Of a DNA stretch of 64,000 bases, positions 8,268 to 18,136 are shown one piece after another (positions within the stretch are counted from its first letter, which is position 1; each line of letters starts with the position of its first letter). The notes below the pieces were generated by a model that worked only from the letters and a program-made list of their open reading frames with translations, was not told the origin of the DNA and searched no databases. The DNA lies in NCBI GenBank assembly GCA_022822085.1, contig JAJECK010000104.1, positions 1 to 64,000 on the forward strand. Reading direction: 5' to 3'. Both the position numbers and the translations under genes were made by a program. This stretch comes from Candidatus Poribacteria bacterium. Lineage in GTDB: Bacteria; Poribacteria; WGA-4E; WGA-3G.

Positions 8268-10154
8268 TTAATAGCGGAGAATTGTCGTCGAATCTCCGAT
8301 AATCCACAATGTACCGTTCTTTGTTCTAACAATATCCCTTAGATTATTTATTGTGGGTGAACTATGTTTCAACCAGGTTACACCACCATCTTGTGTATAT
8401 AATATAATGCCTTTATCCCCAACTGCCCAACCTTCTTTCTCAGTAATAAAAAGAACAGCATTAATGTTTTCTTCTGTAGGTACAGTTTGGTCAATCCAAG
8501 ATACGCCGCCATCAGTTGTGACCATGATTGTTCCTTGGCTTCCAACTGCCCATGCTGTTAGCGGGTTGATAGCAAAAACATCTTGTAACTCTGCGAATCC
8601 AGATGTAATCTTCCAAGTCATCCCACCATCTGCTGTGCCTGCTATTGTACCTCCAGCCCCAACTATCCAACCTGTTTTATTGTCAATAAAATGTACACCG
8701 AACAGATTATTAAATCCTGCCACTGGATTCCCATCAGAAGCGATGTCAACACCTACCCATGTTTTACCACCATCTGATGTGGTCATGGCTTTGCCAGTTT
8801 CTCCAACCGCCCAACCGTGTGTTGAAGATCCAAAACTCAATGCATAAGAACCCATTGCACTCTTCCAACTCATATCCCCACCGAACTGAATTCTTGTTGC
8901 TCTTCCGTGTCCCTCATCACCAGGATCGCTGACACTTTTCCATGTTTTTCCACCATCAAGTGTTTCAAGTAAAGCTGCATTACTACCAACTATGTAACCT
9001 CTTTTTGCATCTACAAATCCAACACCGAAAAGTTCAAAAACATCACCACTATTTTGTGGTAACCAATTTTCTCCACCATCATTAGTATGTAGGACACTTC
9101 CTGCTAATCCAACTGCCCATCCAAGTTGATCGTTATGAAAATGAACAGCTCGTAATTCACTTGTATTAGAAACAACATCCCAAGTTTTTCCACCATCCGT
9201 TGTGTGGAGTATTGTTGACTTATCTCCAACTACCCAGGCTTCAGCGGCACTTTTCATGTGTGCACCTTGTAAACGAGCAGCAACAGGCCGATAGTTAAGC
9301 GGTTCCCATGATTTTCCGCCATCAAAGGTTCTAAGAATTACACCAAATTCCGCTGCAGCAATACCGACATTTTTATTAGCGAAATGGACATCCCATATAG
9401 GTTCTGGCATTCCATTCGAATTAGGCACGTTACTCTGTTGAACTTCCCAATTAATTCCATCCATTGTAGAAACAACAGCACCACCAGCACCTACAGCCCA
9501 TCCGGTTGTATCATCAAGCATGGAGATAGCATCAAGCGTATTGACTGTTGCACTGGTTTGGAACTGCCAATTCATACCACCATCAATGGTATGAAGTAAA
9601 GTTCCGCCTCCACCAGCAGCCCACCCAACTTCAGGGGTTACAAAGTGAACACCTTCAATTGTGTTATTTGTATCTATGGTTTGCTGTTGCCATGACATTC
9701 CACCGTTGTTTGTATGCATCAAGAAGCCGCCATCCCCACATGCCCATCCGTGTTGTTCATCAACAAATGATACACCTAATAGAGCAACGCGAGTACGGGT
9801 ATTTAATTTGGACCATTCTTGTCCACCATCAGTTGTTTTTAGAACCATTCCGTTTTCACCTACAATCCAACCGATTTTAGGCGTAATAAATCTGACTTTC
9901 TTAAACTCATTTATAAACGGAAGGAGTTGATTCGGTTGCTGATTCCAGGTTTTCCCACCGTCATTGGTATTCAATATTGTTGAATTGCTTCCTACTATCC
10001 AACCGTTCATATCATCTACAAAAAAGACATCAGAAAAACTTGCTTGCCATTTAGATTCATTGACCACTTTCCAATCTTTTTGGGCAAAGACAAACGGTGT
10101 TACGTAAAATAAAATGGTCATCAATAGAGATGCGAAAATAATTCTCCGTTTCAT
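8268..10154 (-). CDS. YCF48/BNR-repeat beta-propeller protein, secreted
   Basis: A 628-residue protein with a signal peptide (about residues 1-24, ending VFAQ). It then has about 13 repeats of roughly 43 residues containing the (D/N)GG-x-x-W core followed by a GWAVG strand, the photosystem-II stability factor HCF136/YCF48 type. Two propellers are likely. A strong GGAGGAGGAATTGA precedes the ATG. No photosynthesis genes are present, so the protein is better read as an extracytoplasmic binding or sialidase-like scaffold of unknown ligand. It is the first gene of a run with tolC and the adaptor, 37 bases upstream of the chosen tolC start. Confidence 0.85.
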   Translation of the reverse strand: MKRRIIFASLLMTILFYVTPFVFAQKDWKVVNESKWQASFSDVFFVDDMNGWIVGSNSTILNTNDGGKTWNQQPNQLLPFINEFKKVRFITPKIGWIVGENGMVLKTTDGGQEWSKLNTRTRVALLGVSFVDEQHGWACGDGGFLMHTNNGGMSWQQQTIDTNNTIEGVHFVTPEVGWAAGGGGTLLHTIDGGMNWQFQTSATVNTLDAISMLDDTTGWAVGAGGAVVSTMDGINWEVQQSNVPNSNGMPEPIWDVHFANKNVGIAAAEFGVILRTFDGGKSWEPLNYRPVAARLQGAHMKSAAEAWVVGDKSTILHTTDGGKTWDVVSNTSELRAVHFHNDQLGWAVGLAGSVLHTNDGGENWLPQNSGDVFELFGVGFVDAKRGYIVGSNAALLETLDGGKTWKSVSDPGDEGHGRATRIQFGGDMSWKSAMGSYALSFGSSTHGWAVGETGKAMTTSDGGKTWVGVDIASDGNPVAGFNNLFGVHFIDNKTGWIVGAGGTIAGTADGGMTWKITSGFAELQDVFAINPLTAWAVGSQGTIMVTTDGGVSWIDQTVPTEENINAVLFITEKEGWAVGDKGIILYTQDGGVTWLKHSSPTINNLRDIVRTKNGTLWIIGDSTTILRY

Positions 10155-10458
10155 TCAATTCCTCCTCCGATTCTCATGATTTTTTATACAAATTTGCCAT
10201 ATATGTTAAACTAACTGCTATCAATATTACGAAAAAATATCTATAAATCCGTTAAAGTATACCACTTCTCATAGATTTGAGTCAACGTGAATTTGGAATA
10301 TGTCTATAACCTAAATCTGTGAAATTGTCCTTGCCATAGTGCGTCAAATTTGCTATGATTGTGATATAATCTCACATCAATATAATTTACAGTAAAACTT
10401 ATTTGTATTCATATAGACTGCAAAATATCGCAGACAAAACTTCATTTAGGAAAATAGC
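10155..10458. other. Divergent intergenic region
   Basis: A 304-base AT-rich gap between the YCF48 gene (minus) and the oligogalacturonate lyase gene (plus). It holds a candidate plus-strand promoter at 10331-10359, listed separately. No RNA gene or repeat was recognised. Confidence 0.5.
10331..10359 (+). promoter_or_regulatory. Candidate sigma-70-type promoter for PL22 gene
   Basis: TTGCCA (10331-10336), 17 bases, TATGAT (10354-10359), about 100 bases ahead of the lyase start. A second TATAAT lies just after, at 10365-10370. Pattern match only. Confidence 0.4.
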
Positions 10459-11586
10459 ATGATCAGATACGGTAAAGGTTCGGTTCATCCTTCAGAACTA
10501 CAGGAATTTGAAGACGAAAAAACTGAAGCACATATTTTTCAACTCACCAATGACAACACGATCAACCATAACTTATATTTTCTCACCTCATCCTTTACAC
10601 CAGACCAAAAACATCTGATCTTTACCTCATATCGGTCTGGTAGTGCAAACTTTTATAAACTTGAATTTCCGAATGGTGAAATAGTCCAATTGACAGATGG
10701 AGAAGAAGTGCATGGATATTCTGGTGTAATATCAAAGGATGGAAAACAACTCTATTATACCGAGGGTGATTCCATTAAAGCAATCCATCTTTCCTCACTT
10801 GAGGAAACAGTATTGGCGAAATTTTCGGAAGGAAGTCTTGGCGAATGTAGTGTAAGTGCTGACGAGAAGTTCATTGTAACAGCAATGAAACATGATGGGA
10901 AGTCACATATCACCGTTACTGCTACCGATGGCAGCGGGGGTGAGATTATCTATACATCACCCGAGCAAACGATTATCCATCCTCAGTTCCATCCCACACA
11001 TGCAGATTTGATTGCGTATTCAGGAGATCCCGCACCCCGCATGTGGACAATCAAACGTGATGGATCCGATAACCGTAATCTCTATCAACACGATAACAGT
11101 GAGTTTCTTGTGCATGAAACCTTTCTCGGTTCTCAGGACGAATTGATAGTAACACATTGGCCCTATTCCCTACGACGCATTTCGTTAGATAATCTTGAGA
11201 TGAAGACTATCTCAGATTTTAATGCATGGCACATTGCAAGTAATCGCGCGGGAACAAAGGTGTTATGTGATACTGTCCATCCAGATATTGGTTTACGGTT
11301 GGTTGATGTGGCAACAGGTGAACATACACCAATCTGTTATCCACAGAGTTCGTCAAGTGGTAGCCAGTGGAAAAAGGATAGATATGCAGTCGCAGAAGAT
11401 TGGGCAGCGGCGCAACAGGCAGGAGATCGGGAAAAATCGTTGAGTTGGATGGAGATGAAAGTAGATACTGTATATGGACCGCAGTGGACACATCCGCATC
11501 CGTCATTCAGTCCTGATGAAACATCGGTGGTATATACATCAGATGTATCTGGACATTCACAGGTATATGTCGCTGAGATTCAGTGA
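10459..11586 (+). CDS. ogl: Oligogalacturonate lyase (PL22)
   Basis: A 375-residue cytoplasmic-type protein (no signal peptide) with a seven-bladed TolB/PD40-like propeller. Key PL22 residues are visible. Q342-x-x-H345-x-H347 in GPQWTHPHPSF reproduces the Mn-binding triad known from Yersinia oligogalacturonate lyase (Gln350, His353, His355). H219 (LVHETF) and H258 (AWHIAS) are likely the further catalytic/metal histidines. The enzyme would cleave short unsaturated galacturonate oligomers from pectin by beta-elimination to 5-keto-4-deoxyuronate. AGGAAAATAGC precedes the ATG. It is monocistronic here, with the downstream gene convergent. The Mn-triad match makes this more specific than a generic PD40 call. 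Confidence 0.85.
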   Translation: MIRYGKGSVHPSELQEFEDEKTEAHIFQLTNDNTINHNLYFLTSSFTPDQKHLIFTSYRSGSANFYKLEFPNGEIVQLTDGEEVHGYSGVISKDGKQLYYTEGDSIKAIHLSSLEETVLAKFSEGSLGECSVSADEKFIVTAMKHDGKSHITVTATDGSGGEIIYTSPEQTIIHPQFHPTHADLIAYSGDPAPRMWTIKRDGSDNRNLYQHDNSEFLVHETFLGSQDELIVTHWPYSLRRISLDNLEMKTISDFNAWHIASNRAGTKVLCDTVHPDIGLRLVDVATGEHTPICYPQSSSSGSQWKKDRYAVAEDWAAAQQAGDREKSLSWMEMKVDTVYGPQWTHPHPSFSPDETSVVYTSDVSGHSQVYVAEIQ

Positions 11587-11624
11587 AATTAATATGGATG
11601 AAGTAATCTAAATAATTATGATTG

Positions 11625-12314
11625 TTATTCGTTCATTATAGGTAAAATATTCTTTAATGCGTTTTCTTGTTCAGCGAAATCTTTGAGTGCAGGATCAAGA
11701 TCAATTGCTTTCTGTAGTGAACTGACTGATTTTGAATGTTCTTCCGTGAGCGCGTAAGCTATCGCAAGGTTATAGTGAAGTAATGGATTGTCTGGGAATT
11801 TTTGTAAAGCATGGATACATATTTCACGAGCATTCATAGGTTCATTTATACGTAAATAGACGGTAGCAAAATTGACAAAACCTTCAGGAATATCTGAATT
11901 CATCTTAATTACTTTTTTAAAGGTGTCAATGGCTTCAGTAAATTGACCAGCATACATGTATGCCTGTCCAAGGTTATTATATGCCGACGGTTCATTTTTA
12001 AAGAATATAGTACGTCTTTTGTTTTTAATCGCTTTCTGATACGATTCTATTGCCTTTTCAGGTTCTCCATTTCGCATGAAGAATAAGGCTTCTCTATAGT
12101 TGTCGTTGAACTGCGATTGATGCTGCCATACCCACAAGAATAACAAAGTCACTACAATACAAAATGTCATACAACCGAATCTGAATCCTTTATTTGTAGG
12201 TGCTTGTTCAGCATCAGAATCTTCTAATACATCTGTTTCATGATTGATGTTAGAGTCTGATACAACAGTTTCTATAGGTTCTTTATTTCGTTTAAAAGTA
12301 TTGTTAGTATTCAT
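11625..12314 (-). CDS. Membrane-anchored TPR-repeat protein
   Basis: A 229-residue protein: an acidic, Asn/Thr-rich N-terminus of about 45 residues, one transmembrane helix (about 46-64, GCMTFCIVVTLLFLWVW), then three to four tetratricopeptide repeats (about 75-215) with the YNLGQAYMYAGQFTEAIDTFKKV pattern. The TPRs probably face the periplasm as a protein-interaction scaffold; partners are unknown. It is transcribed divergently from the Gfo/Idh gene across a 66-base gap. Confidence 0.8.
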   Translation of the reverse strand: MNTNNTFKRNKEPIETVVSDSNINHETDVLEDSDAEQAPTNKGFRFGCMTFCIVVTLLFLWVWQHQSQFNDNYREALFFMRNGEPEKAIESYQKAIKNKRRTIFFKNEPSAYNNLGQAYMYAGQFTEAIDTFKKVIKMNSDIPEGFVNFATVYLRINEPMNAREICIHALQKFPDNPLLHYNLAIAYALTEEHSKSVSSLQKAIDLDPALKDFAEQENALKNILPIMNE

Positions 12315-12380
12315 AATTTGCTATAATATAGTTATTACTAACCGAGATTATCATAAATTTAATGAGGAATATTACAAGTA

Positions 12381-13436
12381 ATGAAAATATACGGTTTTGG
12401 TATCATAGGCTGCGGAATGATTTCAGATTTTCATTCTGCTGCAATTGCTGATTTAGAACACGGTCAGTTAGTTGCTGTGAGTTCTCGTAATGCTGACAAT
12501 GCAAAACGACTTACTGATAAATACAATGTTGACGGTTATACTGACTACAATGAAATGCTCAAACGCGACGACCTTGATATTGTTTGTGTTTGCACCCCAA
12601 GTGGTGCACATCTTGAACCTGCAGTTGCCGCAGCCAAAGCAGGTAAACATGTTATTGTAGAAAAGCCGCTTGAAATAACATTACAACGTTGTGATGAAAT
12701 TATACAAGCCTGTGATGATGCAGATGTCCATCTATGTGCCATATTCAATTCACGTTTTACCGAAGGTTCTCAACTCATTAAATCTACCATAGATAGTGGA
12801 CGGTTTGGTAAGTTAACATTAGGCAGTTCATATATTAAATGGTATCGTTCTCAAGAATACTACGACAGTGGTGGTTGGCGTGGCACATGGAACCTTGATG
12901 GTGGCGGTGCATTGATGAATCAATCTATTCACGCTATTGACCTGTTACAGTATTATATGGGACCTGTCAAGTCTGTACAAGCCTTTACAGATACTTTAGC
13001 ACATGAACGCATTGAGGTAGAAGATGCTGCTGTTGCTGCACTCCGGTTTGAAAATGGTGCGTTAGGTGTTATTGAAGGCACTACTGCTGCTTACCCCGGT
13101 ATGTTCAAAAAGACTGAAATTTGTGGAACAAAAGGAACTGCAATTTTGGAAGAAGAGGACATCGTAAAATGGGAATTTGATCCTGAACTTCCTGAAGACG
13201 CAGAAATTCGTGAGAAATTTGCACAACAGACTGATACTGGTGGCGGTGCATCTGACCCACGCGCAATCAATAACGCAAATCATAGACGACAAATGGAAAA
13301 CTTTATCATTGGTCTTGAAACTGATGCCTCTCATTTAGTTGATGGACGCGAAGGTCGGAAATCAGTTGAAATTATTCTCGCAATCTATCAATCAAGTCGC
13401 GAAGGTCGTATCGTTGAATTGCCTCTCCCTGTTTAA
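12381..13436 (+). CDS. Gfo/Idh/MocA family NAD(P)-dependent oxidoreductase
   Basis: A 351-residue cytoplasmic sugar-type dehydrogenase. The N-terminal Rossmann fold has GIIGCGMISDFHSAAI (residues 7-22). The family EKP motif (VEKPLEIT, about 94-101) contains the catalytic Lys, and the C-terminal alpha/beta domain includes the GGGALMNQSIHAIDLL segment, where the His is the usual proton donor. TGAGGAATATTACAAGTA precedes the ATG. The substrate cannot be told from sequence; the neighbourhood has several sugar enzymes. Confidence 0.9.
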   Translation: MKIYGFGIIGCGMISDFHSAAIADLEHGQLVAVSSRNADNAKRLTDKYNVDGYTDYNEMLKRDDLDIVCVCTPSGAHLEPAVAAAKAGKHVIVEKPLEITLQRCDEIIQACDDADVHLCAIFNSRFTEGSQLIKSTIDSGRFGKLTLGSSYIKWYRSQEYYDSGGWRGTWNLDGGGALMNQSIHAIDLLQYYMGPVKSVQAFTDTLAHERIEVEDAAVAALRFENGALGVIEGTTAAYPGMFKKTEICGTKGTAILEEEDIVKWEFDPELPEDAEIREKFAQQTDTGGGASDPRAINNANHRRQMENFIIGLETDASHLVDGREGRKSVEIILAIYQSSREGRIVELPLPV

Positions 13437-13473
13437 TAGTAGTAGGCACATTCCGAAGTGCAGCCATCAGACA

Positions 13474-14439
13474 TTACGGATAATCCAATACTATCTTGAC
13501 TGCTTGATCCTTCTTGTGCAATGCCATCTCAAAACCTTTTTGTGCATCGGTAAATGGTATATGATGTGTGATAATCGGTGATACATCAATTCGTCCTTGG
13601 GCAATCATATCCATCGCTAATGGAAAATCATTTGGGACATCCGGTCCAACAGAACCGATTAATTGAATGTTCTTTCTGAATAACTCAGAGAAATTAAAGT
13701 TGTAGACTTCATCGTCTGGTACGCCAAAAGCAAGGAGAGTTCCACCGCGTTTGATAAGTTGGAGACATGTGTTGATTGTCTCTGTTTGATGTCCCACTAC
13801 CTCAATAACAAGATCTGCCATTCTTCCATCGGTTATCTCCTTTACAACAGCGACAATGTCTTCATTTGCTGAATTAATCGTATGTGTGGCACGCATCTGT
13901 TTTGAAATATCAAGACGGAAGTCGACTAAATCAGTCGTTATGACAGTTTTAGCACCAAGATTGCTGATCGTATGCGTTAACAGTAAACCCATTGGTCCCT
14001 GACCAATGATAACAACATCAAGATTAAGAAGGTTACCCAATTTTCTACATGCCCATACGACTGTACCTAAGGGTTGTGCCATCAGTAAACAGTCTTTCCT
14101 GTGAAAATCTCCCAAAGGTATAGTAACACTCTCATCAGACAGAAAGAATTCTGAACATGCACCACCATGACGTGGAAGGGCAAGCACTTCATCTCCCACC
14201 TTGAATTGCTTTGATTTACTATCTATTATAACACCAATTGCCTCGTGAATGGAAAGTCCTTTTCCAAGAGGATAATGATCTGTTGGGTATTCGAGGACAA
14301 AATGTGGCATATCACTTCCACATATTGCACTGTGAACTGTTTTGATGATTACTGTGCCATCTGGATAATCTGCAAGATTCGGTTTCTCCATATCAATTAT
14401 TTCTATTTGAAATGGAGCAACGATCTGTCCTGCTTTCAT
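13474..14439 (-). CDS. Zinc-type medium-chain alcohol/polyol dehydrogenase
   Basis: A 321-residue MDR-family enzyme. A GroES-like domain carries a Cys zinc ligand in ICGSDMPHF (about residue 39) and HE in GLSIHEAIG. The Rossmann domain has the nucleotide-binding IIGQGPMGLLL (about residues 145-155) and a D that favours NAD. The expected reaction is NAD-dependent oxidation of a sugar alcohol, threonine-like alcohol or glucose-type substrate. AAGGAG sits seven bases before the ATG. It is the last gene of a minus-strand run from rsmD through GH36 and the CysQ-like phosphatase, so a carbohydrate role is plausible. Confidence 0.85.
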   Translation of the reverse strand: MKAGQIVAPFQIEIIDMEKPNLADYPDGTVIIKTVHSAICGSDMPHFVLEYPTDHYPLGKGLSIHEAIGVIIDSKSKQFKVGDEVLALPRHGGACSEFFLSDESVTIPLGDFHRKDCLLMAQPLGTVVWACRKLGNLLNLDVVIIGQGPMGLLLTHTISNLGAKTVITTDLVDFRLDISKQMRATHTINSANEDIVAVVKEITDGRMADLVIEVVGHQTETINTCLQLIKRGGTLLAFGVPDDEVYNFNFSELFRKNIQLIGSVGPDVPNDFPLAMDMIAQGRIDVSPIITHHIPFTDAQKGFEMALHKKDQAVKIVLDYP

Positions 14440-14485
14440 AATAACTCCTTGTTATCTTCTGCTGAATGTAATCGGATAGCCTTCT

Positions 14486-15469
14486 TCAAATTGTTGAAAT
14501 GATAGATAGGACTTTTTTATGTAATGTTCCGTTAGTAGCAACAACACCGTGGTTGTCTTTCATCCTTCTACCACTAAGAAAGTTGAGCGGATCTCCTTTT
14601 GCGTCAGTTACTTTTCCGCCTGCCTCTTCAACAACAAGAAGCCCGGCAGCATGGTCCCAAATACATTCTCTGTAGTCTGGGTATGCAGGATTCGGAAGAC
14701 GGATATATAGTGATGCTTCTCCACGGGCAACAACACCGTATTTCGCTTGACTGTCAATCTGAAGTGGCGGCTCATTTAATCCAAGTTGATTAGCGATTTT
14801 GATATGTGTGTTACTATCACCGTGAGTAGATTCATAACTTTCGGCTAACCGAGAGGATTTATTTGTTACTTTTGCATCTCTAATATATTTTCCTTTTAAG
14901 GTATATATTGATGTTCCTTCTCCTTTAACAGCAACAAATATACAACCGCGTTTTGACTCTGGATTATTGTCATATTGATATGGAAGATTAGGACATCCTA
15001 ATACCCCGAGTTGTACCTCACCCTTTACTATCCATGCCAATGCAATAGCGTACTGATCTTGTCGAAGAAAACCCTTAGTTCCGTCAATCGGATCAAGCGT
15101 CCAGAAACTGTCTCCGATATCACTACTTCCCAAATCAATCCAATCACAGACCTTTTCAGATAAGAATTTGTTTATATTTTCTGTTTTCTTTGGAACAAAC
15201 CGTTGAACATATTCAGTCACCCTTTCTAATAATTGAGGATTCTTTTTCAAGGCTTGGGCATTTTCTTCTGCTACTATGATGTCATCAGGAAATGCATCAC
15301 TAATTGCTTTACATATCAGTGCTTGCGATCCGAAGTCAGCCACTGTTACGGGACTTCGGTCATTCTTTTGAATTGCATCTGTCAACACCATCTCTGATTG
15401 AACTTGCTGACATAGTTCACTTGCTCTAATTACTGCGTCAAATGCAATCTTATTTTTTTTGTTATGCAT
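14486..15469 (-). CDS. 3'(2'),5'-bisphosphate nucleotidase / inositol-phosphatase family (CysQ/HAL2-like)
   Basis: A 327-residue Mg-dependent, Li-sensitive-type phosphatase. Metal-binding motifs are EE near residue 67 (VAEENAQ), DPIDGTKGF (about 124-132) and WDHAAG (about 268-273). DPIDGTKGFLR plus the extra N-terminal length resemble eukaryotic HAL2/SAL1-type PAP phosphatases more than E. coli CysQ. The role would be removal of 3'-phosphoadenosine 5'-phosphate from sulfate/sulfation metabolism, or a related inositol/nucleotide phosphatase activity. It lies 46 bases from the dehydrogenase and 24 bases from GH36. Confidence 0.87.
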   Translation of the reverse strand: MHNKKNKIAFDAVIRASELCQQVQSEMVLTDAIQKNDRSPVTVADFGSQALICKAISDAFPDDIIVAEENAQALKKNPQLLERVTEYVQRFVPKKTENINKFLSEKVCDWIDLGSSDIGDSFWTLDPIDGTKGFLRQDQYAIALAWIVKGEVQLGVLGCPNLPYQYDNNPESKRGCIFVAVKGEGTSIYTLKGKYIRDAKVTNKSSRLAESYESTHGDSNTHIKIANQLGLNEPPLQIDSQAKYGVVARGEASLYIRLPNPAYPDYRECIWDHAAGLLVVEEAGGKVTDAKGDPLNFLSGRRMKDNHGVVATNGTLHKKVLSIISTI

Positions 15470-15493
15470 GCGATATCTAAAATAATTAGTGAT

Positions 15494-18070
15494 TTATGAC
15501 TTGGAACTGCCTTCTATCTTCATAAATTGTATACTGGCATTGATCAGTGCGTCAGTTGCTGCAAAAGTCAACCGATATATTGGTTTATTCCAACTATATT
15601 TGTAATCACTTCCATAGGCAGATACCCCAACCGGTATATAGTTCTCTGGCACATGAATAAACAGTGTCCCTTCTACCTGTCGAGGAGGTTGACAGATGAC
15701 AAGAAAACTCTGACTATGTTCATCCCAACCTGTAGATAAAATCTCAATACTTCCTTGTGTATAATGAAAGTCTGTAGAAAGTAATTGCGGAATTGGTTGT
15801 TGTTCTTTAAGGCACAGTAATTTTGCTGTTCGTGGTGCCACATTTAGCAGTGTAACATTTTTAGACACTACACCTAAATAATCACGCATCCAAAAATCGT
15901 GAACAAGATAATCTTTATCAGGATGCAGACCTACGTCATCTAAATTTAATTGTACATCATCCTGTACGTCTTTCCAGTTAAAGATGCCAATTAGATCCCA
16001 AGATTCATTCTCAGTTTCAATGGGTAGGTGCCATATACGTGGGAGGGTTTCATCTAAGAGATCGACCAATTTCGCGGCTTGACCAACTAATGGGAATATC
16101 TTTGCTACTAATTCAGCACGATGAGTAGTAAGTTGATTAGGTGTGTTTGCACAAAATACAGTTGCCCCACTCAATGCAGCTGCGGTAATTTCTACGATTG
16201 CTTCATTCACAGGACGGGGCTCGTCAATAACTAAATCGCCGAAAACATGATTCCATAATATGTTATGTTCGTGTAAAGTTGTAGCATAACGGCAGAGTCT
16301 ATGTTTTGTACCATTCTGCTGATGCCATGTATCACTATGATCAACATTTTTACGTCGTAATAACGGATAATTCAGTGGAAAACTCCCGACACTAACACTA
16401 TCAATAACATTATATCCTGAAAGAATCACCTTTCTATTACAATATTTAACTGTCTCGTTAAGTAATTTCAATGCGTTTTGGTATAATTCTGCAGAGGAAA
16501 GGGATGTATCATTCCAAATTGCATTTGAAGCAACCGTCATCATCCCACTTGTATAACTTGATAGGTCTACTTTAATAATATCGTATCCCCAATCATCTAC
16601 AATTTTCTTTATGAGATTTTTTACATGTTTTTGGGTCTGCGGGTGAGAGACATCTAAGATTGTAAGTGCTTTTTCTCTACCCGGTAAATGGATTTCAACA
16701 GGGTCGTTTGCATTAACTTGAGCTGGTTTCTTTTCCCCAGTTTCAGAAGTTTCAGATGATTTATACCTTAAACAGGCATTAGGATTTTTCTTTATAAATT
16801 CAGAATTACGTTCAATAGCAAAAGGATCAATACAAATACCTGCCATCAATTCGTTATTATGAATCGATTCCACCACTGGTGCCATTCCTTCAGGAAAACT
16901 ATCTCTATGCAAGTTCAAGTTCCCAGGATGTGGTTGCCAACCTGATTCTATATGGATAAAATCTATCCCACCCAAATAAGATGGGGCAAAAAGTGAACTA
17001 TCGGTAATAGAGTTGATCTGTTCTTTAATAGATTTGGCACTAACTTTACCGGACAAGTTTTCTGTTGAGAAATTCCATCCAATTCCAGTTTTCTGATAGG
17101 AATTATTCTGCAGCTTGTTATTGATGATATTGTCACAGTTCACAAGTGCATTAGTTTCCACTGCCAGACGATCTGCATATCGCTTGTATGATGATCTTCC
17201 ATTCTCTGAGAAATCTAAAAATCCGATTTCAGATGCAACGAATTCGCCAGATTGACACTCTATGTTTTCACATTCGTTATAGAGAGTCCATGTTGTCAAA
17301 CCTTGCTGAGATTTCTTTTTTTGAACTTCATATCCTATCTGCATACGGGGCCACCACTTTTCAGATGTGATGAAACCAAAAACAAACGACTTTTTACTTA
17401 ATGTGTCGTGTAGAATGCCATCTTGACACGGTTGTAAAGTGTTATCCTTGTTAAAATAAAACCCGTCATAGATTTTCTGACGTGAAGTAGCACTGGGAGA
17501 AATTGGAGGTGTTTTAAGGAATAGATTATATTGGGATGGATGACTATCTAATTGGATTGACCCACTTTGTGATGAAATATCAATTAGTGTTATGTTTGTT
17601 AAACAGATAGAGGTAGTATTTAAGTTTTCAACTTCAACTTTTAACAAGACATAAGGTTGTTCAGCATAACATGTCAGATAGGTATGTAAACGGATACCAG
17701 ATTCGCTGGGAACTTCATCTGTATCCACTGATTCTTTATCTGTCTTATCATCGGAGGCATTTTGTTGCGTTTTCTGAGAAGGTACTTGAGATGGTTTGTT
17801 TTCGTAAATAAAATGGAAGGTTTGGTAAGATCCATGAGCATCAGAATTCACAGGAATCGTTCGGAATTCTCTAAATCCTGGATTAAGGGTATTTAGGGTA
17901 GTTCCATCTGCTAAACTAATATGTGTGAACCCATTTTTGATGACTGTCTTTCCATTATAGTCGCTATAGTTCCATGTTCCCTTTGTTAGATTATATTCAA
18001 TTTTATATTTTTCATGATTTATCACGACTTGTTTCCCCTGTCGTGATATGGATAGGTCCTCAATTTTCAT
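15494..18070 (-). CDS. GH36-like alpha-galactosidase family glycoside hydrolase
   Basis: An 858-residue protein with no signal peptide. The N-terminal super-sandwich covers about residues 1-330, including an acidic low-complexity insert (about 93-122). The catalytic TIM barrel covers about 340-680 and the C-terminal beta domain about 690-850. The nucleophile candidate is the Asp in DIIKVDLSSY. The acid/base region is VDHSDTWHQQNG, and IHIESGWQPHPGNL matches the substrate-loop region of GH36/clan D. It would release alpha-galactosyl or related residues inside the cell, or on imported oligosaccharides. AAAGGAAATCGTGC precedes the ATG. Specificity within GH36/GH31-like families is uncertain. Confidence 0.75.
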   Translation of the reverse strand: MKIEDLSISRQGKQVVINHEKYKIEYNLTKGTWNYSDYNGKTVIKNGFTHISLADGTTLNTLNPGFREFRTIPVNSDAHGSYQTFHFIYENKPSQVPSQKTQQNASDDKTDKESVDTDEVPSESGIRLHTYLTCYAEQPYVLLKVEVENLNTTSICLTNITLIDISSQSGSIQLDSHPSQYNLFLKTPPISPSATSRQKIYDGFYFNKDNTLQPCQDGILHDTLSKKSFVFGFITSEKWWPRMQIGYEVQKKKSQQGLTTWTLYNECENIECQSGEFVASEIGFLDFSENGRSSYKRYADRLAVETNALVNCDNIINNKLQNNSYQKTGIGWNFSTENLSGKVSAKSIKEQINSITDSSLFAPSYLGGIDFIHIESGWQPHPGNLNLHRDSFPEGMAPVVESIHNNELMAGICIDPFAIERNSEFIKKNPNACLRYKSSETSETGEKKPAQVNANDPVEIHLPGREKALTILDVSHPQTQKHVKNLIKKIVDDWGYDIIKVDLSSYTSGMMTVASNAIWNDTSLSSAELYQNALKLLNETVKYCNRKVILSGYNVIDSVSVGSFPLNYPLLRRKNVDHSDTWHQQNGTKHRLCRYATTLHEHNILWNHVFGDLVIDEPRPVNEAIVEITAAALSGATVFCANTPNQLTTHRAELVAKIFPLVGQAAKLVDLLDETLPRIWHLPIETENESWDLIGIFNWKDVQDDVQLNLDDVGLHPDKDYLVHDFWMRDYLGVVSKNVTLLNVAPRTAKLLCLKEQQPIPQLLSTDFHYTQGSIEILSTGWDEHSQSFLVICQPPRQVEGTLFIHVPENYIPVGVSAYGSDYKYSWNKPIYRLTFAATDALINASIQFMKIEGSSKS

Positions 18071-18136
18071 GCACGATTTCCTTTTACTGACAATCAGACA
18101 CGGCTCAATATATGAAATATCTGGGATATATCAGGG

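Noticed and set aside
8230-8332. Longer TolC start at 8332
   Set aside because: The added 34 residues lack signal-peptide features and would overlap the YCF48 gene; the ATG at 8230 has GGAGGAA upstream and starts directly at the signal peptide.
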